Below, one piece after another: positions 35,075 through 46,856 of a stretch of DNA of 64,000 bases. The stretch covers positions 750,257-814,256 of the forward strand of contig NW_003107089.1 in NCBI RefSeq assembly GCF_000003605.2. Reading direction: 5' to 3'. Each line of letters opens with the position of its first letter. Positions within the stretch are counted from its first letter, which is position 1. The position numbers and the translations under genes were made by a program. The notes beneath the pieces were generated by a model, which did no database searches, was not told where the DNA came from, and saw nothing but the letters and a program-made list of their open reading frames with translations. This DNA is from Saccoglossus kowalevskii. Lineage: Eukaryota > Hemichordata > Enteropneusta > Harrimaniidae.

Positions 35075-38000
35075 GACAGAAAATGATACGTCTGGGAAAA
35101 TACTTATTATTAAACATTACTTAAGAAATCAATCGCGAGGAAATAGGGAATCATCAGCGGCAGCTTTGGCGAATTTGATGAACACAAATAAAATACGATG
35201 TAAATATATGTATTGGACGAACTAACTCAGTGCTTAGATCACAAAATCAATCAACAACACAAATCTATCATGTAGGCAACAGAGCATAAATACAGCATAC
35301 ACCATTAAGCAACCAACAAATGGATGCGAGTTGTATAAAATGATTGGTGAGATGTGTTCACTCTTTCTAAAACACTGACAATCACTTACTGTGATGTATT
35401 CATTTTATCTTTTCCCCACTGATTTGATCATTTATGTTTGTATATCTATTGTCTGTTTTGCGTTTTTAGATTTGTCATTCCCTACTACCTACGGACTTCG
35501 AGTTCTATGGTGTTATTTCTACTTTACGTTGAAGATGTAACAATCCGTTCTAATGTGTCTCGAATGAGACCCGATAATTTATACAGATTGATTTCCGTCC
35601 GATTTCTTCTCAGTGCTGTTTTCAATAATTTAAATGTATGTCAAGCAATTGGCATTGAAAGCTCCATAGACTGCTCATAAATAATGAGTGTATAATTGGC
35701 ATAACGACAATGTCTCTAAGCAAGAATCTACGCTGCGAGTAAATGGTTTCTTCCCAGTTCAGATTTCCTTTTCAAGTCATGTACAGACGCTGGCGCGTCT
35801 CAGCCGACATGGAAATAAGCCGCAATTACAGGAAACTATTTCACAATAACGGTGATTCTGACGGATTCTATGATTTGATTACTTTTTTTTCTTGCAAACG
35901 AACAAATTCTTCTTTTATTCGTGACTTACGCTCATGTTTAAGTAGGAAGTAGACTCATCTCAAACGGGTTAGTTATAGAGACACGCCCATCAACGAAATA
36001 TGATGGTCACAATCGGCACAACCGTATATTCGCAAGATATAACCACACTGGTCACTTGGGAATAAACACCTCAATCTTTAGGCCTTAATGTTCCATTCCG
36101 AATGACTGGCTACTTGAAGACAAGGTAAAGTGACTGTCAATATGTTACGAAAAGCAGAAGGAATAATCATTTATTTATTGCGTCTTGAATGGTGGTCCCG
36201 ATTGATATTTGTGCGAAAAGATCAAAATAAATAATTAATTCTGCTTTTAATAAGTTCAGTATGAGGTTCAGTATAAATATTTAAACTACACGTAGAATTG
36301 ACCTTTGAATGGCAGTGTTAAGATCTACAAAATGACTACGATGGATATTTGTTCGTCTTCATAGTTTGTGTTCAGGAGACCATACCTTGTAACGAGAAAG
36401 TAAGGTTTGTATTTAAATGTACGTAGACAAATTATTGTCAATATTAAAGCTGTGTGATTTACCAATTGGCATGTCTGTGTTACAAGGTAGAAGGTTGCAA
36501 TTTCCAGTTCCATGAACACATTGTTACATCATTATGAGATGATTGGTCCGTTAGGAAAGCAAATCAGTGATTATGGTGCATTATTGCAATATAATCACTT
36601 ACATTTGGAGGTCTTCAATATCATGTAATGAGATATAACGAACACAAATTGATACCCCCACCATAAAAATGAAAATGCCATTCTTTTGAATTAGTCATTT
36701 GTCTCTGTGATGGCATATACAATTTGCACTAGGCGCATCCGCGTGCTATATTTAGTAATTTTACTGACTGGTATGTTTCTAATCAATATGTCCTTTCGTG
36801 TGAGCACTTTAAATGCATTATCTAACAATTGTTAAATATCGATGAATATAAATGTTGAAACATTGCATCACCGCACCGAATTGTGTTCGAAATGAAACCC
36901 ACTCAACCATTATGATTTACTCAGACAGTACGGCGTCAGTGTAACATTGGTAACATTGTCCCATCATATTCATGTTATATAGTTTGTCGAACACTACATA
37001 ATTACTGTCTTGTTAAGGAAGTTGCAGATTGGACAGCTGAGTTGTTAATGTGGGACTCAGAAATATATAACACAAAATCCACATGGCCAGCTGTTTGTGT
37101 TAATATTATGAAACATACAATTTAACATGTGTGTTTTTTAGATAGATTCTGGTTAGTTCTATGAAATAACTCACAAATGTCTGCTGAAAATATTTCCTCA
37201 ATTTATTTTCAATTAGCACACAATGCTAACAAACACAACATTTTTTTAATACGGTCTAACAAGAAATATTTCGTGAATGCACTCACAATATGTGATAATC
37301 AAAATTTATGGTCTGTACTCCATAGGCATTTACACAATGGAGCACATCAGAAATTGTAACTGTAAATCCCCTTTCATTGCACGCTATTTGGAGGGGACTG
37401 TCACTTAATGAAGTGCGTATCTGTTTTACAATTTTTAAAGGCATATTTAAATATGGCTTTACAAATTATGGTGACGCACTTATTGTTGAGCTGTATTGGT
37501 TATTTCTACTTTAAACTTTCCACCACTCGAAATTGAAAAATGTTGAGATAGAAGAATTTATTTCAAATCAGTGCAAAACATGATTTTGTCTTAGCTTTCC
37601 GTGAAATTTTGCATTTTTTATTCTTGATACATTGTTCGGTGACATTTGTAGTTTCCTAATAACATTATAAACATTACTACTAAAAGCGTGAGGAAAATTA
37701 CATATAATCTTTCATTTGGTCCGAACTTTTTAATTCGCACACCCACATCGGTAATGAGATTCTCTCATCTGAGTCTCTTTGTTTCCATGTTAGTATATCG
37801 TTTACAAAATGTATGGCACTGGAAAGTGCGAATTAAAATGTTGGCTAGATTTACGATACGGTTAAATGGCGATAAATTGTGTTATCTAATTTTGTTCCAG
37901 ATCACATGGTTTGAAAAAAAAATCTATAGTATTTACATATCTATTCACATTCTATGGCACGGATCTGTGATTCATGTAGCGTCACGCATACCCAAATGAT

Positions 38001-39142
38001 GCATACACTAGCGCAGATAAAACAAAATATCGGTTATATTAGTGCTCGGAGTTCCAATATATATTCTTAGATGTCATTTCGTCAAGTACAGTTTTATACA
38101 ACACATGCATGCGAGACAGTTCACGCAGCAACTCAGTCAAATATATTTAGTTTGCCCTCCAGACAATAAGTCGTCAATATAGTGCTGGAATCCAATCATG
38201 TAATATGGATAATAACGCGAGTAAGACATTGTGTAAAAATGAGTCTGCTGAAAATCACACTATCCTAGATAGAGTTTCAGAAACAAGAAGCAGCTGCCAT
38301 GCTAGTATGCGATTTTCAATTCCACGGATAGCATAGCACATGATGCAGGTGCTTGCGATGATATGACATGATATAATTTCCATTATACTAATTCCATCCA
38401 ATATTTCTCTCTACGACAATGGATATAATTCCAATGTATACCAATATTCATTCAAATCGTCACTGGGGTATACATGGCTGATGTCGTTCTCCAGTCTAAT
38501 GAATATAAAAATTTAAATGAATAGTTTTCCCTTTTACAAACTATGAAATTAAATGAGATATTCTATTTTGAGTATTTAATTTTTCAACAATCAAAAGGTT
38601 CGGTAGGTGATATTTTCAAGAAAAGATGATCATAGAAACCCATCATCACTGTTGCAGAACTTTCAACAAGACTCAGATTGACATACGACTCGGACTCGAA
38701 TTTCCCTTACTGATTTGATAATTTTGTGCTATAATATTAATGTTTATTTTCTTGGTCATCGGAATGATATTATTTCCACATTTTGGAACTAAGATGATAT
38801 TTTATAAAAAAAAATAGCATACTATTATCCCATGCCTGAATTATTAAATGGGTGTAATAATTGTATTATATGACTACTACACACTAATTTGTTGTGGGAT
38901 CACACATATGATATTCTTTTTATTTCCCATACCTAGTACAAAGCTTTCAAATATCTAAAATCTAACAATGCATATTCAAAACTTCATTTATAGCGTCTTA
39001 TTTGCTTCAATGGCCACCGTATCACATATATCATTCAATATTATGCAATAAGATGTATTTTGGAGTCTTCTTTTCATTTAGGATTGATGGAATAGATTGA
39101 TAACATTATTACTAACGGGGAGGGGTGTCGATTCGTGGATGG
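35075..39142. other. Spacer, no gene recognised
   Basis: A/T-rich. A frame at 35438-35680 follows an acceptor (GTTTTGCGTTTTTAG) but was not called (see rejected items). A 103-codon frame at 37688-37999 has no supporting signals. Confidence 0.5.
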
Positions 39143-39291
39143 CACAAATTAGTACAAATGTGAGTCGTAAGCGTAGTTTCGTAAAATTAATATTTCTCCG
39201 TGTTTTGACACTCGAACTTGATCATGTGGATAAAAAGGTTATCACTTGAAATCACCTAATCGTAGACATTTGTGATACTCGTGACGTCATA
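39143..39291. repeat. Dispersed repeat family B, copy 1
   Basis: Aligns in the same orientation with 62931-63070. Shared words are CA(C/T)AAATTAG, CGTAAG(C/T)GTAGTT(T/C)CGTAAAAT, GTTTTGACA, AAAAAGGTT(A/G)TCA and GATACTCGTGACGT. The matched block is about 140-150 bp. This copy carries a full TGACGTCA (39282-39289); the other has TGACGTTA. No coding capacity or terminal repeats were seen. Confidence 0.65.
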
Positions 39292-41229
39292 CGTCACTAG
39301 TATCAACCAGCTCTGCGAACAAATAATATCACTTGTTAACCTCATAGTTTAATAATCCCGGGGAGCTTACAATAATCTTTTAGTGAATTAGCGCTAATCG
39401 GCAAAACAATTAAATTGCAAATAATTTACACAACTAATTGTACCATTAAAATTCTCGCGGCCAAAAAAGAATATTAACATTCAACTAGATAATATATATT
39501 CTATGGTTATTGTTACGTTCATTTAATTGGACAATCAATACATATAAAATAATAATATAATAATAACCTAATCCGAACACGACAATCTGTTATATTATCC
39601 TTAGGTAAAACATAATATATTTTAACGATCAACATTTGTCGAGACGCTTGGGCTAATCGTCTGGTTATTTGTGAGATAAGGCGATATCCGATACTATCTT
39701 GTTGTAGATTACGCGTAGAGACAAATATTATTGATATCATGTCTCAGGGTTTATCTGATACACATTTATCGTTTGTGCAATCTATGTCCTCTGTGGTACA
39801 TCAATTTTGAATTCCCCGTAGAATTGTAGCACGGTGCTCAATTTGGAGATCAAACACGATTGCTCTTTAAGTTTTTTTCTAACGGCATGATTCAAATTTA
39901 ACATACCCTGTGAGGACGGATGATATTTTGTTCACAGGTTCCTTCTGATAGAAAATAACATGTACATAATTTGATAATGCTGTTGATTCCATTAGCAACC
40001 CTGAAACTATTTAGAGCATGGACAAATCAGTGTGCGTTATTCAGGGCTTATATTCTCCCCACGTTTCTGTTCAGTTAAGTTTGTTTGAAAATCGGAAGTC
40101 ATTTGATTCAACGCAGATTGCTTTAAAAAATGAATTAATGTGAAGTGAAAACGAATTTGTTTAAGAATGTTAGCATCGTGTCGTTCTTTTGTCGTGACTA
40201 GAAAGTCGGATTCGAAACGTACATGATAAAACTAGCCCCTACAATCAAAGACAACCAGCGTTTTTAATTTTTTTTAAACGAGTCTTTTGTAACAAACAAA
40301 CAATTTTATTTTGTTTTAATTTGTTGTTGCTTTGTGTGTGAAGCTTATATTGCTTTACCAAAACGTGGTGTTTTTCAGAATTTTTTCAACTTAATGATTC
40401 GCTTGAACAATGTGCAACACATGACGATATGGCTGCATTAGTGCGACTCAGATTTGCAGTTTGTCCATGTGACTTATATACAACATTGCATAGCCAGGTT
40501 GTACGTGCCTTACAAAAACAAATTGTTACATTATAACACAAATAAAACGTGTGTAGGTTTTGTCTGCCCTGTGCCGTTGGCAAACAAAATAACAGATTTG
40601 TACAGAAATTAGACAAATATGTATATCATACAAATGTATTTCAATTTCAACGTTTATAAGTATAAATCAGATTGGACAATGTTTATTACAATGTAATACA
40701 CACATCGTGTATCAGCACATTTGGTCGACCAATACTTAATAACAATATGCGCCCTATCATTGCTGCAGCAGTTAAACACCAGCATTATATAAAGTACAGC
40801 AGATATGACAGGGTATTCTAACAGTCGATTTCATTAAGCGAGAGTCGATGCTATTCGGCGCATATTGCTCATGTGCGTAGGTTTTTATTCCGGGCCAAGA
40901 GCCGTTCCATCAAGCATGATTTATGAACTCAGCTGCTTAGTTTAATGAAGAAACTTGATTAAAAAAATGAAGAACAATTTAAAAAGAATGATGCCCACAC
41001 AATGATATCTAGTTTTCAATAAAAATGCGTTTAGACAGAGAGGTAGCACACCAAAATATTCAATTCAATTTATCGATGGTTTAATAACAAACAAAAGTAC
41101 GTTCATATTAGTAGACCAACACAAGCATGGCACAATACAACAGGGGTGCAGAGTTTTGATAAATCAATCACAAAACTGTTTGAATGTCACGTAAAATATA
41201 TACGATGCCTTTATTATTCGGTCTTTTAT
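39292..41229. other. Spacer, no gene recognised
   Basis: A/T-rich. The part just below 41230 would be 3' untranslated or flanking DNA of the candidate minus-strand gene. Confidence 0.5.
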
Positions 41230-41871
41230 TCATTCCAATCTCAACAAGGCATTCCATTTCATGGCGCCAGCAGCTAAGAAGTGATTGTAATACCTTGGTT
41301 TTAAAGACGGAGGCAGGGAGCCTGCTTTTGTCCTTTCCATTGTCACGATTTCACCTGTCATGATTGGTGTATCACTAAGAAATACACAAATTAATATGAT
41401 GTGGATGTGTCAGCCCGCGATCATCCCTACGATTTTTAAACACTAAAAGTACGACCAGGTGTTTATTTAATTTAATTGTGTCGACGTCTACAGTGATCCA
41501 TCTTAGGTAAGGTTTTACACCTGCTTATCAACGACGATAATAATCTACGTACTACACAATTTCTCAAGATTTTCTTTACGGTGCCATATTATTGATATGT
41601 CAACAGCTGACCAGGATTCTTCTGAAACTGAAAGCTAAAACAGCTGTGTGTTTGACTTATTGAAAACCCGAAATAAAACTTGGGGTAACTATTTTTGAAC
41701 TAATCTTAATTTTATGCATTTTGTTTTTCAAATTTCCCTTACAAAATGGTCGGATTTATCGCTAAGTGCATAATGGTTGTTTCTATGGCAACAGGAGTAC
41801 GCCTTATTTGTAGTTTGTGAGGGTTTTATAAATCCAGTTAGTTGTGGCAATGGTATGTTGCCATTTGGGGG
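41230..41871 (-). CDS. Candidate 3' end of a spliced gene, minus strand
   Basis: Three exons fit together. Exon at 41743-41871: acceptor TTGATTTCTCTTGATTTGACAG, 43 codons (PPNGNIPLPQLTGFIKPSQ ... SDKSDHF), donor TTT|GTAAGG, phase 0. Exon at 41549-41634: acceptor CACAGCTGTTTTAG, phase 0, 28 codons plus two bases (LSVSEESWSAVDISIIWHRK), weak donor AC|GTAGAT. Exon at 41230-41374: acceptor TTTGTGTATTTCTTAG, one base completing the codon, then 47 codons (DTPIMTGEIVTMERTKAG ... PRYYNHFLAAGAMKW) and TGA. Two AATAAA motifs lie within about 20 bp after the stop. The other two frames of the first exon are closed. The last exon is noticeably richer in G+C than its surroundings. No domain or family is recognised. 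The weak middle donor is the main doubt; an alternative, CACC|GTAAAG, joined to an AG at 41361 also keeps the frame. Confidence 0.38.
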
Positions 41872-42251
41872 CTGTCAAATCAAGAGAAATCAATAATTCG
41901 GGATATTTCCTGTGTTTACTGTTATCAAACTATCTTGAATCTTGAACTTGTTGTGCCCGTGTAATTAGACCAAATGTGACAGTTTATCATTATACGGCGT
42001 TAGCTTCCACAAGAAATATACTAAAAGTCAATGCAACTGATTGTAATGCATTGTATAATACTATTGGCTGTGGTATAGCTTCTTCATTGTTAGATTTTAC
42101 ATGTGTACATTACGCTAATTTTTGCCATTGATGACAAAAAAATATCCCAGTATTTCTCTTTTCAGTTTTCTCTTTTTAACGTACCTGACAACACCACCTT
42201 ACGTAGAATGCGTCACGCTATACCCCTCCCCAGATGAAAATGTTACCTTAC
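41872..42251. other. Possible intron of the minus-strand gene
   Basis: Lies between the candidate exon ending at 41871 and the weaker one at 42252. Nothing else is recognised. Confidence 0.3.
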
Positions 42252-42314
42252 CCGGTTCACATGTGTCTGATGTTTTACAGGCACCACGACAATGAGGCAT
42301 ATAACACATTCTAT
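42252..42314 (-). CDS. Weak additional exon, minus strand
   Basis: A 63-nt phase-0 frame between an acceptor (CCATTAATTTGTAG) and a consensus donor (ACCGG|GTAAGG). It reads IECVICLIVVVPVKH then QTHVNR, and its phase fits the next candidate exon at 41871. A second phase is also open and Cys-rich, and an opposite-strand frame (42234-42449, after CCCCTCCCCAG) competes for the same DNA. Only one of these can be right. Confidence 0.15.
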
Positions 42315-43162
42315 CTACAAATTAATGGCGGACATGTTAAGCCAAAGCAAATGTGGACGAAAATCAAATTTTACATTTCTAAAAAAAGCAGGAGTGAAGG
42401 GATGAATTATATACGATTCAGTTTCATTGAAACGCGTCAAAGCAGATAAATAATTCATTCAGCACACATTTTTATGAAACAACAGCCTGATGATATATGA
42501 ACCTTTTCATATCGCGGTAAAATAGGAACAATAAATAATAAATTGCAAAAAAAATACAGTATTGAAAATGGGGTTTGGTTTCTTATTGACCTAGATTATT
42601 TTTACAGTAAAACGCACTTATTATTGAATATTTTCGATTTTAGAAACCTGGTCGATTGCCTTTAATATATTTGTGGTCCATGTCTATCAATGCCGATATG
42701 TAATATACATGGTGAAACATGCCTACTGCTTTGTAAACCAGCGACATATGTAGAATTTTAATACAACATGCATTAGGTATATGTATGATCGTATATTTGT
42801 CATGGACACACTCACAACATTGCTCAAACACAAATAATTGACCGAGTTTTTATCAATGTACACGTGAAGAAGGTATACTTTCACTGTCTTGTATACACTC
42901 GATTTGAAAGTAATGCTGAACAATTATGCGACAGGGGTCATATTTTATGTATCGATTATTCTCAGTATTATAATCATAAACACGGGGTAGAAGCACAGTA
43001 CGCATTGTTTGTCTTCCATCTTCTAAATGCCATTATTTACGTAATCAATGTTTTTGTATATGTCCTATGGGAGTGTTAGATGAATAGGTTTTACGTCACC
43101 AGACATGAGTGATTACCGCCAGTATGCATGCATGTATTCCACAGGTACGTAATAACAAGATG
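42315..43162. other. Spacer, no gene recognised
   Basis: A/T-rich. Frames at 42640-42831 and 42864-43079 are open but unsupported. Confidence 0.5.
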
Positions 43163-43353
43163 ACGTAACAGTCTGTTAATGATTGTATCATGTATCTGAA
43201 TGTCAGTATAGTGATATGTACAATATNNNNNNNNNNNNNNNNNNNNNNNNNNNNNNNNNNNNNNNNNNNNNNNNNNNNNNNNNNNNNNNACGTAACAGTC
43301 TGTTAATGATTGTATCATGTATCTGAATGTCAGTATAGTGATATGTACAATAT
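43163..43353. repeat. Identical 64-bp segment on both sides of a gap
   Basis: Positions 43163-43226 and 43290-43353 are identical (starting ACGTAACAGTCTGTTAATGA, ending ATATGTACAATAT). A 63-N gap, 43227-43289, separates them. Either a tandem array of a 64-bp unit was left unresolved, or two contig ends that overlap were scaffolded without being merged. The near match of gap length to unit length favours a third unit but may be an estimate. Confidence 0.9.
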
Positions 43354-43411
43354 ACCATATCGCTGATCACATTATGATTTCCGACTGTAATCCAACATTT
43401 CTGCTCAACTC

Positions 43412-43416
<5 letters not shown>

Positions 43417-43486
<70 letters not shown>
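43417..43486. repeat. (AT)35 microsatellite
   Basis: A perfect dinucleotide run of 70 bp. Such a run can extrude as a cruciform and is prone to length change and assembly error. Confidence 0.98.
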
Positions 43487-43489
<3 letters not shown>

Positions 43490-45369
43490 TTAAAGGGTTC
43501 TTGTTTCGTTACTGATTAAATAGTGCTACTAATTACGCTCCTATGTCAAATCTTTATATCAATGCACGTGTATGTATTAAAGCGAGTTTTAAGGCGCAAT
43601 CATGTTAACAGAAAGCGATGACAATTCGGAACCCCGCGTTGTATATTAAGAATAAATTGGTGTTCATTCATTTCCTACGTTTAATAATGTGGTCTTCTCA
43701 AAATGCTGTTTAGGAATATTAATACAAGCTAAATATAAACACGTCGCAAAGTATATTAATAGTGTGTGTATTGTTAATGAAACGGTGTGTGTTAACTGTC
43801 TTCGATTTCGTCGATTACTGCCCTAAATCAAATTTAATAAATTAAGATAGCGAGACTATTATTTGTGTTGAAAATTACGATTTTCACATTTATATATTAA
43901 TTGATGAAATGCACTATAAACGTTCATGTGATAAAGTCAACATAACATAGAATGTCATGTAAGTTGGTTAAAATGTAGATTTTCTGAAGGGAAGCAAGGC
44001 AGCCTCAGTAGTGTTTTCTAAAATCAACAACACTGGTTTAATCTGTGTGCCTATAAGTTTCAAAGATAAACTCAAGACAAAGCAATGTTAGGATGTGTTA
44101 TCAGTAGCTATCTGACACACAATGAGTGTTTCCAAACATTTGAGTGGTTTGCCCCCGTCCCTGTTTGTTTCACAGATTAGTCATTTGCATATGAATGTGT
44201 CAGACACAATCATTGACTTTGGTGTTTTCATATGTCGAATTTATCCAATTATAGCTATCCCATTCCTTTATTTTTTTGGTTTCCAATAGCCTTACAGATT
44301 TGGATGTCCCTAAACATGTTAAAGACAGACCTTGACGTGAAAACAAATTGATTGCGCCGATAAACAAGCTTGAAAATATTTGCTGTTACTTCATGGACGT
44401 TTTCTAGGAGTTTATGTTTTTCAAAATACAAAGTCTTTAACAAAAAATAACGTATACTTATTGTCGTCGGATTAACACCAAATTTTCACAGCTTTAAGGT
44501 GACAGCGAGAGGCACTTGAATGTGTCCAGACAAACTATTTCATTGATTATTTACCAACGAGTTGTGGTTTGAGTTGGGGGCAATGCGACTAAAACAGTAA
44601 TTGAAATTCAGCATAAATGCGTAATTATTTTTTTTACAGAAAAAGTAATTTTTCACCTTTGAATAAGTAACGCGTCATAGAATGCCAACACACCATTGTA
44701 AAGCTTGAAGTCTGGCGATTCTAAAAATATATACTTTCCTGGGTCTATTTGTAGTCATTTGGTCACAATTAAAAGATGAAAACAAGTATGCAAATAATAG
44801 TCCCGCTACCTTAATTCGATTTCATTATTTTACGTATATACGTTTTATCTCTGTTCCACGTGAATTGTGTTTAATAGCCTGAACCATATTTAGTGTAACT
44901 ATATGAGCCAAAATGCATTTCTTTGTGAGTAGAGGCCATCACATGGGCATGTCAGAAAAGATTTTTTTTATCGTTAAGGTCGATCAGTATTTTACGTTCC
45001 ACCCCACTTTACAGCATCTTAATTGTTGTTTGTAATTTGCGATTTCCAACAGGTCAAAATGTTGTGCTTACCACTGACATGTGGTCACTGACAGTACTTA
45101 CATTGATTGTAGTTTAGTGAGCAGATTACATTTTCATTTCTAGCAGCACTAATTACACCACAATGTAATGTAACACCGCGTGGTTAATACTTAAATGGAT
45201 TTGTGCCAATCGGTGTTAAAATTGCAAACATACTCCAGCATTGCATTCTTTTTCGGCTGAGCTTCAAGAATCGTATTCGGTATATTTTGTATTCTGGTTA
45301 CGGCTCGGATTGCATATCGTATAGATGAATTAAATTGTTAACATTTCTCGGACATTAGAGTAGGTAAAT
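43487..45369. other. Spacer, no gene recognised
   Basis: A/T-rich. No repeat or splice-bounded exon could be supported. Confidence 0.55.
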
Positions 45370-45514
45370 ATGTCGGGAACACTGGAAACGTTGATTACGA
45401 CTTTTCCTACTAAAGAATATTCTTTTGAATACAATTATGCTGATTATTTAGTGGTTTCAATAGTGTGGTTACGTTGCGGATATTCCGTATATAATAAGAA
45501 TATCATTAAAAAAG
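45370..45514 (+). CDS. Candidate start exon
   Basis: ATG at 45370, then 48 codons plus one base to a strong donor, AAAAAG|GTAAGA (GT at 45515-45516). The start reads MSGTLETLITTFPTKEYSFE and is followed by YNYADYLVVSIVWLRCGYSV. The EYSFE and IVWLR stretches loosely recall the N terminus of ELOVL6-type fatty-acid elongases (EYEFE..., IQWMQ in the human protein, from memory). One-residue shifts are needed and no histidine box is present, so no name is given. The start context is weak (A at -2, T at -1). The frame continues 17 codons past the donor before a stop. Confidence 0.2.
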
Positions 45515-46808
45515 GTAAGATTGTATATTTAGCGTCTTTTGTCAACAATGTTTTCAGTGACATTTAGGAGACAAATATACTGAACGGAATAGTAAAAGTG
45601 TATGAATACGTGTCATCGTTATTGCATGCGTGGGTTTACATATACACCTGATCGATCAATATTTAACGGAATGTATGTTTGAGTAGCTCATAAAAATAAC
45701 TGCCATAGATTGTTATGGAAAGTGTAACTTGCTGTGTAAAGTAGCCTAAGTTGACAAACCTACCAATGTCGAGATCGTAAAGGCTTTTCCCGAATCCAAG
45801 TAGGCTGTTTTTAAGTGTGTAATTACAAACTGTTATCTCTAGGGATATATGTTCTTCCCTTCTTCTGGTAATTTTATCACCTGTGTCGCCAAGACAACTG
45901 ATTTGCATATTCACAGGGTTCGTTTTAATCGGTAACCTTGTCGCTACGCATCACCGTCTGCCTGTTTTATTATTCATGCGCAAGCTCGGCCTTTCAGACA
46001 TGTTTCTTTTAACCTGAATATCTCTAGCATATTCACGATCAGACAGCTGTCATCAAGCAACAATGAATAGAATACTATTTTGCTACTGAATTGCGGAACG
46101 TCACGTTGATATTGATCTAGGTGGTCATGGGAAACAGGAAACGCGGAATTTCGACTTTGGGGTGCTTGTTAAGACATTGGCCTATGTATGCATCTTCTAC
46201 ATGCCAATATATCCCGGATGAATATGTTATAGTTGTCATAATGTGGAAGGGACTGTTTTGCGTGTTCTAAATTTTCACAAATTTCAGCAAGAATGTTATT
46301 TTATTTTGTTCTGTGTTAAGGCACGCCATTCTGGGAATTTAAATATTAATTACCCAACGATTATTTATTTATTGAGTTTGTGTTCTAAGACAAATGTTGT
46401 AACATCTTTAATGTGTCGATATTGATGGTAGGTCCCATGACACAAATAATCAACATATGTTGTGTGATGGGTATTAATGACTGTTTGTCACGTAAAATAA
46501 ATCAAGTAGATAAGTTCCATTTATCTCATATTCACATTCCGATGAAAATAAAATTTTATTCTGACGACCCCGCACTGGACAAAGCACACATTCTGAGATG
46601 AAAAACGATCATATTCTTGTTAAAAAACCCACTACCCTGTCATCGATAGAATTTTGTTCATCTGGGTGTAAAGTAAATTTGGTGATTTGGCTTTATGTCA
46701 ATATAATTAGTGTGTTTTTTTTTGTAATTAATAGACCATTTCTTGCGGGATCCCGCCTTATGCGTGAACTGGAACGGGGAAACAGGGCAGACAAAAGTGG
46801 GATTCAAC
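45515..46808. other. Spacer, no gene recognised
   Basis: A/T-rich. Open frames at 46243-46425 and 46413-46601 lack supporting signals. Confidence 0.5.
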
Positions 46809-46856
46809 GATGGTCACTTTTGACGATGGTCAATTTTGACGATGGTCAATTTTGAC
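46809..46856. repeat. 16-bp tandem repeat, three copies
   Basis: GATGGTCAATTTTGAC three times in a row; the first copy has C in place of A at position 9 of the unit. Units two and three are identical, so the expansion is recent. Confidence 0.95.

Noticed and set aside
35438-35680. FLLYVEDVTIRSN, reminiscent of the reverse-transcriptase YVDD box of copia-type elements
   Set aside because: The match is about a dozen residues, and no other reverse-transcriptase, integrase or protease motif and no terminal repeats were seen nearby.
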